A stretch of DNA of 64,000 bases from Istiophorus platypterus (lineage: Eukaryota; Chordata; Actinopteri; Istiophoriformes; Istiophoridae): NCBI GenBank assembly GCA_016859345.1, contig CM029118.1, positions 29,197,501 to 29,261,500 of the forward strand, given 5' to 3'. This document shows, in pieces, positions 10,737 to 23,999 of the stretch. A program made the translations under genes and the position numbers. The notes beneath the pieces are model-generated. The model ran no database searches. It saw only the letters and a list, made by a program, of their open reading frames with translations, and had not been told where the DNA came from. Numbering within the stretch: the stretch's first letter is position 1; the number at the start of each line of letters is the position of its first letter.

Positions 10737-13700
10737 AATTTCAAAAGTCAAAAGTATTTTCTGGTTGTGAGTGTGCCTAATGTATCAGGACATAGTCACA
10801 TTCTGAAAGTAAACCACAATTTTAACAATTTCCTGTGTAAATAAAGAATTTTGAATAAAAGCGAAGGAAGGCAGAAGATGAATGTGGTGGTACAAAGTGT
10901 AAATTTATTTTCTAAATGTCATTGCATTTCAGGAGCATTCAAAAGGACCGCTGGCAACAGTCGATGTTAAACATTGTTTCAATGGATTAAAGAGGTCTTT
11001 TTAATCTACCCAATAGGAGGCTAAAAACTAGGTCTGTAACAACCCTATCAATATACATCCCAGTAAAAACAACAAAAAGCAACACAAGAGCCTCACATTC
11101 CTCCTTAGAGTGCAAGTAAAATATTATGTCAGAATGGGGGAATTATCCCTTTATGCCAGAAAAAAGACATTTCGTACAATATGGTAAGGCTGTCAAGTTC
11201 CTTTGCTTTGTCTTTTTATCCTTTTCATTTTAAATAGTTTGATCCTGATTCCCCATACTGTTCAGCTGTTCAGCTGACTGATCAAGAATAGAAAAAGGCC
11301 TTCACCAAGAGAGCTCCAAACATTCAAAAACAGGAAAGCACTAAGGTGTATCACACTTCAGGAACTGAAAAGGGGATCATTTTGGTTTTGTGACTTCTTC
11401 GGTCTTGCATATCCAAGATTAGAAGAACACTGATGTTCCTCTGAAGCTAAATTGCCAAATAGAGGATGGTGACCATCTTCTATTTGGCCAATAACTGTCA
11501 TTAGGTAAATAAATTTCTATCCACTCCAATATGCCTCTGTCATATGACTGTAACCGTCATGCATACAGTCTCAAGGTTGACAGAGAATAGACTTTGCTGA
11601 AACCAAAGTGGGCCCTGTCGGCTGCTCACAAGGGCCCAGGATTTGGGGCCCACATATGACTGCCACTTCATGACCAAATTTTAAGCCCTTAGCAGCCCAA
11701 CATAGGACAAAGGGAGTTGTGTGCTGGGAATACATGGTATAAGATTCTAATATGAAGGTTGTAGGTTTGGAAGCAGTTACCAGGCTGGTAAAAGCCTTGG
11801 GTAAAATTATGTCAAACTATTAAAGAGTGCAATTGGTCTCTAATTGAGTCAGTTTAATTTGTGGAGAAATTAAGAAAATCATGAGCACTGAATGGAGAGC
11901 TATTGGCAGGGTTAGCAACAGTATCAAACAGACACTGTGGATTATTTTTTTATTAATTTTAATCAAGGCGGAGAAGTGTGTAGCTGAGAAGGCAGGTTTA
12001 TACTTCCTCAAACTCTTGACCCAGGCAAGGCGAAACCTCTTAATTTCTAAAATGCCACCTGCACTCAAGTTTTCTGGAAAACTGTTTGAGTTTACAAGTG
12101 TCATCTGATAACCATGACACTGATTTCATCTGAGTGCATTCTCTGGTTGTAAGAGGTGTGACAGAGGCAAACATTTGAGGAGGGCACTGTTTAGATCTGT
12201 GACAATGTTAGGTCTGTGAGATTATTAAGGAAATTGGAAATGCTCTACAGGAGTCAAGTATAGTGGGTAAAAACTCAGCCACTATAGACATAGCATTGCT
12301 GTCAATATGGCGATAACTACATACTGTATATCACCTGTAAAACTGATCTATCATATTTGACAAAACCAATCAACAATAGTTCAGAAATCTCAGATAGGAA
12401 ACTAGGATTGTGCTTTGGGGGTCTATATACGGTTAAATCAAGGATGTTTCATTGAGTTCTAATAACTTTGGCTAAATATTAAAATCCTGAGAAATCTCCA
12501 AAACTGCATTCAGTGCAGATGACCAGGTTAGAAGTCACTGAAGCAGTGAACAAAAAAGCCAGCATTCAGTAACAAATAGAAAACCTAGACCATATCAAGA
12601 AATAAAATATATCAAACCTCTAACTAGAGAACGATCTAATGTTCAATAATGCAAACTTTAAATTATCTGAGGTAGACATGGAAGGTGCAGAATCAGGCTG
12701 TTATGGGAATTTTCTATAGGGCTACACGGTCAGAGCATGGGCCTTGAGGTCTCAGACGAAACAGCAGTAAACTTTTCTGAAAGGCACATTGTCCTCTCTC
12801 CTTAAGACGTTGGGCGGCTGTCTGCAGGATTTTGGACAAAGCAGAGCTGATAAAAGTGAGGTGGTGTTGATGAAGTAAATATGGTGAAGGGAGATGGCCA
12901 CTCTTGCCTCTTTAGAAACCAGATTTGTGATTCACCAACACAGATTGGTGTCTGCTAGAATCTATGGGTGGAGCCAGATAACAGTAGCTCCAGACCAGAG
13001 TGTGCTGATGTTGTATTGAAAGCTACATGTAGAGTCATCAGAACTTATAGAGTTAAAAACACTTCCCTGTATATACAAACCAATAGACTAAGTCCACATA
13101 CTGTAGGAGTTTAAAAAGTGAAGCAGGGGACTGAGATTCAGACTAGATATGATTTCATGCACATAAACATGTATAGATAATTTCTCCATTCTCCTTGGCC
13201 ACACTTCAATAAGTCTTTTTAGCATAAGACATCTTGGGCTCCTAAACACTTTCTTCATTGATGAGTTGGCCAATAATTATCAAAATCTCCACAACACAGA
13301 CTTTTTCAAGATTTCAAGATTCTTGATGAGCTTTTGATGTTGAAAGTCCAGTAGGTTTTGCAAAACAGATTTATTTTACTGTACTTTTTACTGCACCATG
13401 TCATATTATATTAAGTACTCTACTCATGGTTAAGATCCCTATCATTTTTACATCAAAATGTTCTTTGCTGGACATGAAAACTAAGAGCCATATGATAACC
13501 ATCTTTATGATACAAGTTATCCATGAACACCGACATCAGGAAAGGTAAGGCCAGGTAACCCAAATAGAGCCAGACTTCATGTTACAGGCAGGGGCAAACA
13601 AAACAAACCCAAACTGAATAAATAAATAATAAAGCACGAGTTACTCTGATCACAAAAAAGTCTTCTTGATTAAAATCAATGCAAAATCAAAGATGGCACA

Positions 13701-14500
13701 GGGATTCTTTCCTCTTTAAACTGGTTTGTTGGTCAGAAAAATTGAGTTTTTTAGTCACTTTACCCATGCGTGATGATTTATTTCTTCAGCCTACAGTAAG
13801 GCATAGAATTTGTTTTTATTTCTATCATTCCTCACCCAAATATTCTTTCCAAAACCTGAGGGACTGAAACGTCCGGGTTTCATGCGGTAGCTATCCAGGT
13901 GACATGTAGTATGACAGTCCTGGATAAAGGCTAGGCCCTGACATATGTGACTGTTGGCCTATGTCTTTCCTATTTTCTACAGTATTTGCCAACATATTTC
14001 ATCAGTTAAAGACAAAATACCAAAACCAACAGTTTAGGAAACTGTTTTGAAATGACATCTTGACATCTTCTTCCTTGATTCACAGGATTCAAGTCATTAG
14101 GATGGTGGCTTGCAATATCAAAATTATGATTAAGTTTTAATCCTATATGATCCAGAACAAATTCTCTATAGAAAGTCTAATGTTTGTGATGTAAGAGGTT
14201 AGAGATTATCGTTCCTGGAACCTAAGCAACAGCACCTTACTGTATACACCAAGGTATTAGCTATCTGTTTGTCATGCACAAGTGTAAACACAGCAGACAA
14301 CAAATAAATGTCTTCATCTGCATTGCTGTTATTCTGCTTCACATTTGATCTTGCAGGATGTAGTCACAGACAATCAAAATCATAATTACAGATACAGAGC
14401 AGCTAGGAGGACATTTTAAAAATGGTTCTGAGGTGACCAGTATTCATCTATTTATTTTATAGGGGTCTCAGTGTTAGCAACAAACTTGATTTATTTCCCT
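10737..14500. other. non-coding DNA, no gene seen
   Basis: Plain AT-rich sequence. The overlapping opposite-strand frames at 11820-12108 are shadows of each other with no splice sites or protein character. Confidence 0.5.
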
Positions 14501-14539
14501 CTGCTTTTAAGAGTGCATGACCCAGACATTCAGAAATGA

Positions 14540-14960
14540 AGTGGAACGCTGCTAAGAATTTCAAATGCACTTTTAATACATCCCCCTCATATTGACATTT
14601 AGGTGGGAATCCGTCTTTTTTATTTCTGTCATTCCTAGCACTGCAGCCATTGGTATATTTGTGAGTGTGTGTATGTGTGTGTGTGGCAACATTTATTTCC
14701 CCTCATCGTCTGTTCAGGGTGAGAGGAGAGGTACGGGGAGGGTGGGAGTGTAATGGTAATCATTTTTTTGTGACTGCGCCCAGGGTCTGAAGTGGCTGTT
14801 GCAGAAGACTCTTAGATTGATCTTGCAGCATGCGTGCATGCATGCACACACACACCCCAAAGACGATATGCTATATGGAACGCATTTATCCCCCTCTGCT
14901 TGCCCTCCCTCCATGCCGCCATTTGATTAATGATCCAAATATGTGAATAAAAATATCAAA
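14540..14960. promoter_or_regulatory. candidate conserved non-coding element
   Basis: Long block of varied sequence, including gattaatgatccaaatatgt near the right end (14921-14943) and gactgcgcccagggtctgaa (about 14771). It contains a short GT run and a catgcatg patch. Inference only. Confidence 0.25.
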
Positions 14961-15549
14961 ACAACTCGTCAAACCCAGGGGTTCCAGAGCTTAAGGATGA
15001 AACTACAGACTAACGAGTGGAACATTACTTTTTTTTCTTAATCACCATCTGTGATTAACTTATTTATTTTTCTACACAGATGTGAGATGATTACGCCTAA
15101 TGGGTCAGCACTTGATATTAAATAATATGAGATGTGAGAATATAAAGAAATTATAAAAGGAAACAAGTGTTTTTTTTTTTTTTCATTCATATGTATACTC
15201 GTAGGGTATCTTTATATACAGGTATTTTATATTTAGATGGATCTATGTGTGTCATGTTTTTTTCAATGCATGTCCATACAGTATGTGTATGTAGGGCACC
15301 CTGGCAAGCATATGGATACTTAACTCACAGTAGTGGTGTTATCAGCCCCCTCTAACACAGTAGACCACTAATTGACATTTTCATTAACCGCAAATCCTTG
15401 TTCCTATTTCTGTCTGTGATAATGACCATTTCCCAAGGTGTGCTATGGGCCCTGCTAATGGACATGGAATAAAGGTGAAAACATTTAATGCTGATGTAAA
15501 AAAGTGTACTATGTACTTCTCCACTATGTTTAGGTAGCAATAACCCATT

Positions 15550-15715
15550 GGAAGTGTGCAGTATTCTCCAGCCTAATGAAACCTAACATGCTGACTTCTT
15601 TTCTGCCGCCAGGAATTGAAAGGGCCCTTCCTGATTGCAATTCATTTTGGATGCAGTGAGGAGTCCCAGATAGAGTCCTATTATACTGGGGCTGTGCTGT
15701 GCTAATTATATGTAA
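15550..15715. promoter_or_regulatory. candidate conserved non-coding element
   Basis: Non-repetitive, mixed-composition block with gccaggaattgaaagggccc and an attgcaattcatttt core. It stands out from its AT-rich flanks. Inference only. Confidence 0.3.
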
Positions 15716-16149
15716 CAAAAAGGGTTGCAAATATTTAGTCAGATCCATCAGAACATTGTTAACATAGTGTCACAAGTTGTAAAAATGAAAAAAAAACGGC
15801 AAAGTTAAGATGAAGACTTCGCAGCTCATTTCAAATGTTACGTTGCACTACTACTGTCCTTAACCTGCATTTATGCAGACTTTCGAAGGCAACGTTGTGG
15901 TCATAAAATAGTTGAGTGGCCACTTGCAATGACTCCTGGTTAACAGGTAGTAATTATAAGCTATGAACAGGTACATTTTTATCTTACTCGCTCCATTATC
16001 TAACATCAGAAACAGAAAAACGTATAAATGAGATTGTTTACTCGGCTGCATTGAGACACAGTATAATAGGTGATCAGAGAGCACCAGAGGGGTCATACCA
16101 GGGGTATAACGGGCGGAGTAACTGTCTTTGTCTGCCTGCACAGTTTGGG

Positions 16150-16400
16150 CTGTATGTCTTTGAAGTTAGGATGACAAACATCTGTCAGCCCTAACTTTCC
16201 TTGTAATCACTCATTTTAAATGTGGATATAATCGATCGAAAAGTCATTAATCTGTATTTATCTGAATTTTCTTGCAATTATACAATAAGGATTTGATTAC
16301 CACTGCAGCGCAGCAGCTTGGAGATTGACATTTTAGCCATGATTAAATCATTATTTCTACCTCCTTCCCAACTGCCTAACAACAGAAACAGAAAATATAT
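16150..16400. promoter_or_regulatory. candidate conserved non-coding element
   Basis: Repeat-free stretch of balanced composition with clustered homeodomain-like TAAT cores, the palindrome-rich atcgatcga (16231-16239) and cattaatctg. Inferred by eye; conservation cannot be tested here. Confidence 0.3.
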
Positions 16401-17139
16401 AAATGAGAACAATGTGTCTTGAATTTGGTTGTATTAAAACCCACTATATACAAAGGGGAAAAGAACAGATGTTTAATGGGATGCCTCTCACTAGAATATC
16501 ACACTGTCTATGTAGCCTTATACAGACTTGACCAGAGTAAGATGTTTTCAGTTTTTCTCACCCTGAAAACACATTGCATTTCAAAGTTTATTTCCTCTGA
16601 GATTTAAAGTATGACAAAAGAAAAAACCTCAAAGGATGATTTTTGTGTGATATGTGGCTCATAAAAAATTTCTCAGTTTTGACAAACAGGATACTGTATG
16701 TGTTGGTCTTTATGGTTGAGAGTTGTATGTCCACAAAGCGCATCATGTTGCACCTACAGCAACTCTGGCCTTAGATTATCATCTTAACCCTGGAAAGCCT
16801 TACACATGAAATACTTATCAGGAATACCTAAACTGTTAAAATTGAGATGGTTATTATCAATTTTAACAGAAGAATATTTTAAAAGTACTTTGGAATTTTA
16901 GAATGCATATGTATATTTTTTTCATTTGTATTATAAGTGATATATGAGGATTTTATGCCAATTAATTCATTGCACTTTGGGTTTGTTTCATTTAAGAACA
17001 GTACTTTTTTGCATTTATCTCGATATATATATATATATATATTGACATGATGAATCTCAACATATTTGCGAATTTCTCAGCTGCACATTCATGATGCAAA
17101 TCTCCTGTTCTCCAGTTAGAGACATTTTTTTGTTTTGTG

Positions 17140-17260
17140 ACATGGTGTGTTATCCTGCTGGAAGTGGCCATTAGATGATGGTAAACGTTGGCCGTAATGG
17201 GATGAACATGGTCAGCAACAATACTCAGATAGAGGCTTCAGCATTCAAACATGCCAAAGC
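17140..17260. repeat. internal fragment of a dispersed teleost transposon
   Basis: Contains tatcctgctggaagtggcca, then gggatgaacatggtcagcaa and caatactcag, matching my recollection of an internal segment of a common fish DNA transposon. It directly precedes the Penelope-like piece, so the two may be nested. Confidence 0.4.
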
Positions 17261-17377
17261 CCAAAGTCTCCAATATTGCCACAGGAAGGTTAACATTAGA
17301 GTAAACAGATGGCTGGAGCAGTTGCTCCCAGAATCTAATATTGCTGGTTTAACAATGGAGTCATTAAGTGCTTAAAT

Positions 17378-18085
17378 TGAAGAACACAAGGACAGATGGA
17401 ACAACATCATCCCATATAAGAAAAAATGTAGAATTTTCCACAAACACAAGACCCGTGTCAATTTCAAACCCAGTCATACCCCGAGGCAAAGACTGGTTCA
17501 TCTCAAGGACAGAACTCCTAGGCACAAACTGAGCAACATTGTGTATGTGGCCCAATGCAGTGAGGAGTGCTCAGACCTATACATGGTTGGGACTAAACAA
17601 CCACTCCACCAACGCATGGCACAACACAGAATAGCCAGCTCAGGAGGACAGGACTTGGCAGTACATTTGGATCTCAAGGAGAAAGGACACTGGTTTGAGG
17701 ATTCCAATGTCCACATTTTGGACAGGGAGGACAGATGGTTCAAGAGAGGAGTAAAGGCCACCTATGTCCGTTTAGAACAACCTTTCTTGAACAGAGGTGG
17801 TGGTCACCTACAGCGCTGTCCTGAGAGCCCAGCTCACACGATGGGTGTGCTTAAGTGACTCTAATAACCCACATGTTTGGGCATGTTTAACGACCCTCAG
17901 AACCACTCCCCAAGGTCATCCCCACCAAGGGTTATATACCTGGGACTCCCGCATCGCTTTTTAGAAATGAAGAATTCTTTTGGATGCTTTCAAAAAACAA
18001 AAAAAAAAGAAATGTAGTTGACTTCAATTGCAGCACTTGCAGCACGCCTACTATGACCTGGATAACTGAGAACCTTCACAGACAT
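17378..18085 (+). mobile_element. Penelope-like retroelement 3' fragment with GIY-YIG domain
   Basis: The C-terminal part of a retroelement polyprotein. It begins with IPYKKKCRIFHKHKTRVNFK, a segment that in this teleost family joins the reverse transcriptase to the endonuclease. Then comes a Cys-containing GIY-YIG-type domain: NIVYVAQCSEECSDLYMVG (about 17538-17590), the KQPLHQRMAQHR helix, and ILDREDRWFKRGVKATYVR with the expected Arg and Glu (about 17716-17775), ending FLNRGGG. The YIG is altered to YMVG. The protein frame closes at 17858, and the AT-rich tail with the gaagaattcttttggatg motif (about 17970) runs to about 18085. The reverse transcriptase is missing. Penelope-like is my best family call from memory of fish copies; it has not been compared. 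Confidence 0.65.
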
Positions 18086-19415
18086 AACAATGGAGTCAGT
18101 TAAAAACCCTGTGCGTCAGTATACAGACAGAAAAGGGTGCCTATGAGACACACTAGAGGGTATGACAAAGCATAAGTATTTGACAACCTGCGAATGAAAA
18201 CAGGTTGGACCAAAGATCCATATATAATGTGCTGATTCAAGGAAATCAATTTGCTGATGAAGACTTAATGAAGATGCAGTTGAAGTTTGAAAGCTAGTAA
18301 GTTGGAGATTAAGTTGTTTTGCTATTTAAAACTTGGATCTTAAATTCATAGTTCTAGCCATTATTCCTATCAGTAATAATAACAGTGTACTGCTCAAGTT
18401 AACTGTTGGTATTTGGACACACTGACATCACTAAAAATATGTTACTAACATAATATAATATCTAAATACACACTCCATAATCTGATAAACAAACATAACA
18501 GATGTGTTTTTACCAACACCACATGCAATTTACTGAAATTCTACTGATGTATTTTTCACATCACTTTCCAGGTCCGTGTTATCCTTTCGAATTTGGTATT
18601 GTCTATAATACTATGTGGGCACATGACCCTCTAAATTAAATATCTCATGGCTCATGTAAAAGTTTTGTCTTCTATTGGAAGGAGTTAGATCTAGGCAGCT
18701 ATGTGACTGGAGAAAGTAATAAGATAGCAGGAGACATATGACACACGTACATTACGGTCATGGTGGTGCGGAGAGCATTTTTTGAGGCCCACAGTATCTC
18801 TTTCTGAATTCATGCATAATTTGGGTCAGATCTGTGGTAGAAGCAAAATATTAAAACTAAATAAAATAAGATCCAAATTTAATGAACCAAGATTATCCTT
18901 AATAAATAAAATAATAAACTGACCACTCGTATGCACTTTCAAAGAAACACATATACAACATATATTAGAGCCCTTGCAAATAAAAGAGGCTGCTTCTCTT
19001 TTTCTCACACACTCAGGTTACCTCACATTGCCCTCTGCTGACCCCTGATCATCGGACAGGAAATGACAGAGGAAGCAGTTCAAAGGACTGGGCGGGAGCT
19101 GCAAGGCATGAGGTAATGGCAGGGCTTTTTGTCTTTGTGATCTGCTGTCTAATGCTCTCTGATGGAGACACATGACCATGTCCACAGCTCCAGGCTATAT
19201 ATCAAAGAGTCTGCAATGTAACACGAGAGAGAAAACATTTCTATGTAGAATTATTCGTGTTTGTGTTGACAACATGACCATATGCATGTGTATGTGTAAC
19301 TGGATTTCTATTTGTTGGAGTTCATGTATGTTCCTGTAATGGTGTGTTGTGTTGTTTGTATCTTTGACACTTGTATAGAAATACATTTTCTTTTCTTGCC
19401 AGTGACTGCAAGTCG

Positions 19416-19455
<40 letters not shown>

Positions 19456-20349
19456 TGTGTGTGCGTGTTGGGGATTTTAAGCAATTTCCTTAATCCTTAG
19501 TTGGCTATGTTACCAATCAATGGTCACTTCAGTATAACTTGACATTCAGTGGCCTTTTTCATAATAAAAGCTGCTTTTAACCACTGAAGTTTCCTTTGTT
19601 TGCCTGAAAATAAAAGTAAATTACTTATTTAAAGAACAGATTAGACCTTTTGCACACTGTTTCGCTTACTGCTGAAATTATCATTTGATTACATTGTTTC
19701 TAGCTGACTTTCATCAGGGCAGCAGAACAATCTTCAGTTATAAACAAACAATGTATAATATTTCAGTTACAATAAACAATGGGGCACTGTCTACTGTGTT
19801 ATACTGTATAGAAACTGATAGACAAAAAAACAAATTAAATCCTCTTGCAAACCGGAATTACCAATTCAGGAATGTTGCTCAGTGCCATGACACTGTCAAA
19901 AAAACACATTTTTAAATCCCCCCTGACAGGAGAAGAATTTTCCTATTAAGTGTGTCATTACCTGCACGTGCACTCATGTCTTACTGCATATATGAAGGGA
20001 TATAATGCTGAAATATTTATTTGATTACATTCCCTTCTATCAGGACTTCATCTTGCATATACATATCACCAGGCGGTTAGACCAAAATGTTGAAATCGAA
20101 TAAATATTTTAGCAATAACTTTTGAAAAAATTCCAGTCTGATTTTACCGTTATCAAATGGGAAATATAAACATCTTAAAATAGAAACTTTGTAAAAAAAA
20201 AAAAAGGCTGACTAGAATTTGCTAAAATGCATGTTTAAAAGTCCTAATACTTTTGAGAGAATTTTCTTTGTATAAATGAAACAAAGCTTGAGATTTTCGT
20301 ATGTCACATGAGCTGTATGTTCACAGTAGAAAAAAATGAAAATTTCAAA
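18086..20349. other. non-coding DNA, no gene seen
   Basis: Holds a second short tail-like word of the Penelope family (tgctgatgaagacttaatga, about 18252), a compositionally complex patch at 19010-19190 that could be regulatory, and a GT array. Otherwise featureless. Confidence 0.4.
19412..19468. repeat. GT microsatellite
   Basis: About 55 bp of GT interrupted by gttt and gtgc. Confidence 0.95.
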
Positions 20350-20490
20350 GAAAATAACACCATCCCCACCATGAAACATGGAGGAGGCTCAGTTATGTTA
20401 TGGGATTCTCATGCTGTGATTGCCTCAAAAGACTGTGCTACAAAATATTCGGTTTAGGGTCCCATTATATTTGTCCATGCCATTTTCATT
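20350..20490 (+). mobile_element. short Tc1/mariner-like fragment
   Basis: The plus frame reads NTIPTMKHGGGSVMLWDS, which matches the conserved strand of Tc1-like transposases (KHGGGSVMLWG). The following 20450-20490 stretch, with gggtcccattatatttgtcc, looks like a terminal segment of such an element, implying that most of the catalytic domain is deleted. No other part was seen. Confidence 0.6.
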
Positions 20491-20910
20491 GCTGTATAAT
20501 TTAAAATAATACATCACACTGAAACTCACAAGCGAGGGCGTTAGCATGAGTCCTAAATAGCTAACTAAAGTGGTAAGGCCTTAGACAGAAACTTTGTGGA
20601 ATTTTCTTTATGCTACAATATCCATGACTGCCACAGTGAGCAAAGAAAGCTTTCTTCCATGAATGACAAGGAATTTGTGTTCATTTTATGCCCTTACAGC
20701 TGGTCAGCAAACATGTTTCTTTATGTCATTCTACAGTAAGAGGCACCTAGCAGCTGGGTACTGGGTGCTAATGAAAAAAGTACAGTACATTTTCTTTGGG
20801 TTAAACCCACATCATGTCTTCTATGTAGCCAGCTAATATACTTTTAACCGATTAAATAATCTACGTCAATTAATCAATCAATTAATCACCAGCACCCCTT
20901 GTCTATTTGC

Positions 20911-20938
20911 ATGTGTGTGTGTGTGTGTGTGTGTGTGA
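20911..20938. repeat. GT microsatellite beside an octamer motif
   Basis: About 27 bp of GT. The sequence ATTTGCAT (POU octamer) overlaps its left edge at about 20904-20911. Confidence 0.9.
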
Positions 20939-21314
20939 CCACAAAGTGCGAAGAGAAAAGGCTAAAGTCTTACCTCAGTTGACATTAATGGAGACGTCAG
21001 CAGGGTAACAGACCCGGTAGCACTGACATTCATCCTCTCAGACAAACACAGCACCACATCCTATAGTGAGGCTGGACACACACACACACACACACGCATG
21101 CATGCACAAAAACCTTCCCACTGGCACACACACAAGCAGAACCTGACATGCACGTAGGCAGTGTATTAGATGAGCATCATCCCCATGGAGATGATTTCAT
21201 TTGCAGGACCACTCAGCCTTTTGATGGTCTTATCTGGAAAGAGACTTATTCTAGAAAATGCCTGACTGAATAGTATGAGTTTGTGAACGTGTGTATGTGC
21301 ATTTGTGTATTTTT

Positions 21315-21393
<79 letters not shown>

Positions 21394-21451
21394 GTCTATC
21401 TATCTATCTGTCTATCTATCTATCTATCTATCTGTCTATCTATCTATCTGC

Positions 21452-21485
<34 letters not shown>

Positions 21486-21598
21486 GTCTATCTATCTATC
21501 TGTCTATCTATCTATCTGTCTATCTGTCTATCTATCTATCTGTCTATCTATCTGTCTATCTATCTATCTGTCTATCTATCTGTCTATCTGTCTATCTG

Positions 21599-21658
<60 letters not shown>

Positions 21659-21762
21659 ACTATCTATCTATCTGTCTGTCTATCTATCTATCTGTCTATC
21701 TGTCTATCTATCTATCTATCTGCCTATCTATCTATCTGTCTATCTGTCTATCTATCTATCTG

Positions 21763-21793
<31 letters not shown>

Positions 21794-21802
21794 GTCTATC
21801 TG

Positions 21803-21853
<51 letters not shown>

Positions 21854-21870
21854 GTCTATCTGTCTATCTG

Positions 21871-21913
<43 letters not shown>

Positions 21914-21974
21914 GTCTGTCTATCTATCTATCTGTCTATTCATTCATCTATCTATCTATCTATCTGTCTATCTG

Positions 21975-22017
<43 letters not shown>

Positions 22018-22072
22018 GTCTGTCTATCTATCTATCTGTCTATCTATCTATCTGTCTATCTATCTATCTATC
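21315..22072. repeat. long TATC tetranucleotide array (~757 bp)
   Basis: Continuous (TATC)n interspersed with TGTC and a few TGCC or AACT units and one CATTCATC patch near 21939. All three plus frames stay open (YLSI-type reading), because a 4-bp unit repeats every 12 bp without making stops; these frames are not genes. Confidence 0.95.
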
Positions 22073-22409
22073 ATTAGACACAGCTAATGCCAAAACTGAG
22101 AAAGCTGTGGTATTCATGGGTTATTTCATAATCTTGTTTATGTTCACATTTGAAGTCAGTTTCGCTACACTGAGGTTGTACTTTGGCACCCATATTTCCA
22201 ATGTATTCTATCTACCTTTTTTCTGTAATTATACATAAGATCAAGTACCCTATACCTAGACAATTAATATTTATGTGATATTTCAAAGGGTTGTACTCTG
22301 TTTTGTTGTACATTAATGTTCCATACACCATTATTCCGATTCTTCTATGTGAAAGGAGCCATAATGCAGTGGACTGTAGGATATTTGGCACATGCTGTGT
22401 GAGAGGTAA

Positions 22410-22650
22410 ATGGTGAATGGACTGCACGTATGTAGCACTTTTCTACTCTTATCGACCACTCAAAGCGCTTTACACTGCACGTCACATTCACATCAACATT
22501 CATACTGTGCTCTTTTTTTTAATACATAGAGCACTTTCTATACATACATATATGAATGATACATCGGGGACAACTTGGGATTCAGTATCCTGCCTAAGAG
22601 CACCACTAGTGGATGACTTGCTCTACCACGGTTGTCAATGGGAGCAGAGA
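22410..22650 (+). repeat. dispersed teleost repeat (TGGACTGCA...GCGCTTTACAC type)
   Basis: Starts with aatggtgaatggactgcacg, then tatcgaccactcaaagcgct and tacactgcacgtcacattca, and ends near ctctaccacggttgtcaatg. This order matches a repeat I know to be common across percomorph fish genomes. It contains no coding capacity; its class is uncertain to me. Confidence 0.6.
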
Positions 22651-23489
22651 GTGAGACATAAAGACTAGTGATCAGACATCGGTTTAAAATTTTATGACTG
22701 CAAAGAACAAGAATATTATTTGTGCTTTCACAAGATGCTGTTGGATTTTTAAACTTATTTTTCCATTGAATTCATTATCATTTTGACCATAAGGGACACT
22801 CACCCAGCTTCTCCTAGTAAATCCAGTGATACATTTCCATATTAATTTTATAATATGAGATTATCAGAGGCCAAATTTTGCTGCCTGTTTATATTATGAG
22901 TAACAGGACATTAAGTTGAGAGTCTCATTTTATTTCTATTAGCTCACATGCTGCACGTAGTGCTTTGCTAGATATTTCGTTATTCATACATGCAGTTGGC
23001 CTGCATGGAAAGTCAAAACATAGGCAGATAATACTGGTAGGATTATTATTGCAGTTTTCTGACAGTATTTTAATTGCTTTTGGCCTGATTGCATAAAAAG
23101 TAGTTTTTAACTGATATGTTTTGAGAGGAATCTCTGCCCAATTTAAAATTGTCCCTATAAAGGTGTTTTCTAGATTATTAAACTGACTTTGTACATAAGG
23201 GATTTTGATACTGTTTAAATTGTTGAAATACTATTATCAACATCATGCACTGAGCATAGGGGCACTAACACAGCCTAATCATCATCAACGATAATAGTCA
23301 TAATGATAAATTGTTTAAATTTAAGATGAAGCAAAAACTACAGTTGGCACCATTAAAACCATTATAGTCAACACAAGATCATATACATAATTGTTTGACA
23401 TAATAAAATGAACTACCGACCATTTTGTAACGGGATACCCCCAGCCACGATGCTATCTTGATGCCATATTGACAATGCTGACCTATGAG

Positions 23490-23660
23490 TACTCAGCACT
23501 CGTGTAATAATGTAGCAATGACCACTGAGTACTCATCTGTCACACCCATATAGTTTCCACCCGTAGGTGTCCCCTGGACCACATTTTGCAATGATCTCGC
23601 TCTCTCACATACACACAGACACACACACAGACACACAAACACACATACACACATCCAATA
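23490..23660 (-). repeat. dispersed repeat, copy B (inverted relative to copy A)
   Basis: On the minus strand: a GT-rich leader, then cattgcaaaatgtggtccag, ggacacctacgggtggaaac, matching copy A at 5320-5375 with substitutions and a 2-3 base indel. The element probably extends to about 23490 with the repeated gagtactca words. Confidence 0.5.
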
Positions 23661-23999
23661 ATAACTGCTGTCGTGGCTAATAATTATGGGGCCCCTTCCC
23701 CAATTCCAATGGTTTGCACTTGCCCTGATGCATGACAGTAACAATGCCACAACATTTTTGGAAAGAAAATGTCATGGCATTGCCTCAAAAAGGAAAAAGA
23801 TGTTTGGGGCATAGAGGAGAACTGTGTAATGGTGTTTGTGTAATGGCGTTTGTGTAATGCTAGTTGTGTATTGCTTGCATTTATGTTTAAAAATGTTATT
23901 ACATACTGGAAAATCTGCATAAACAATGCACTGTACCCTATGGATGCAGGAAGCATCTTGAGCTAGTTATCAATTGTTAATGGTGGCAAGCTAACTATG

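Noticed and set aside
21283..22087. Long plus-strand open frames of about 120-264 codons
   Set aside because: They are readings of the TATC microsatellite in three frames, not proteins.
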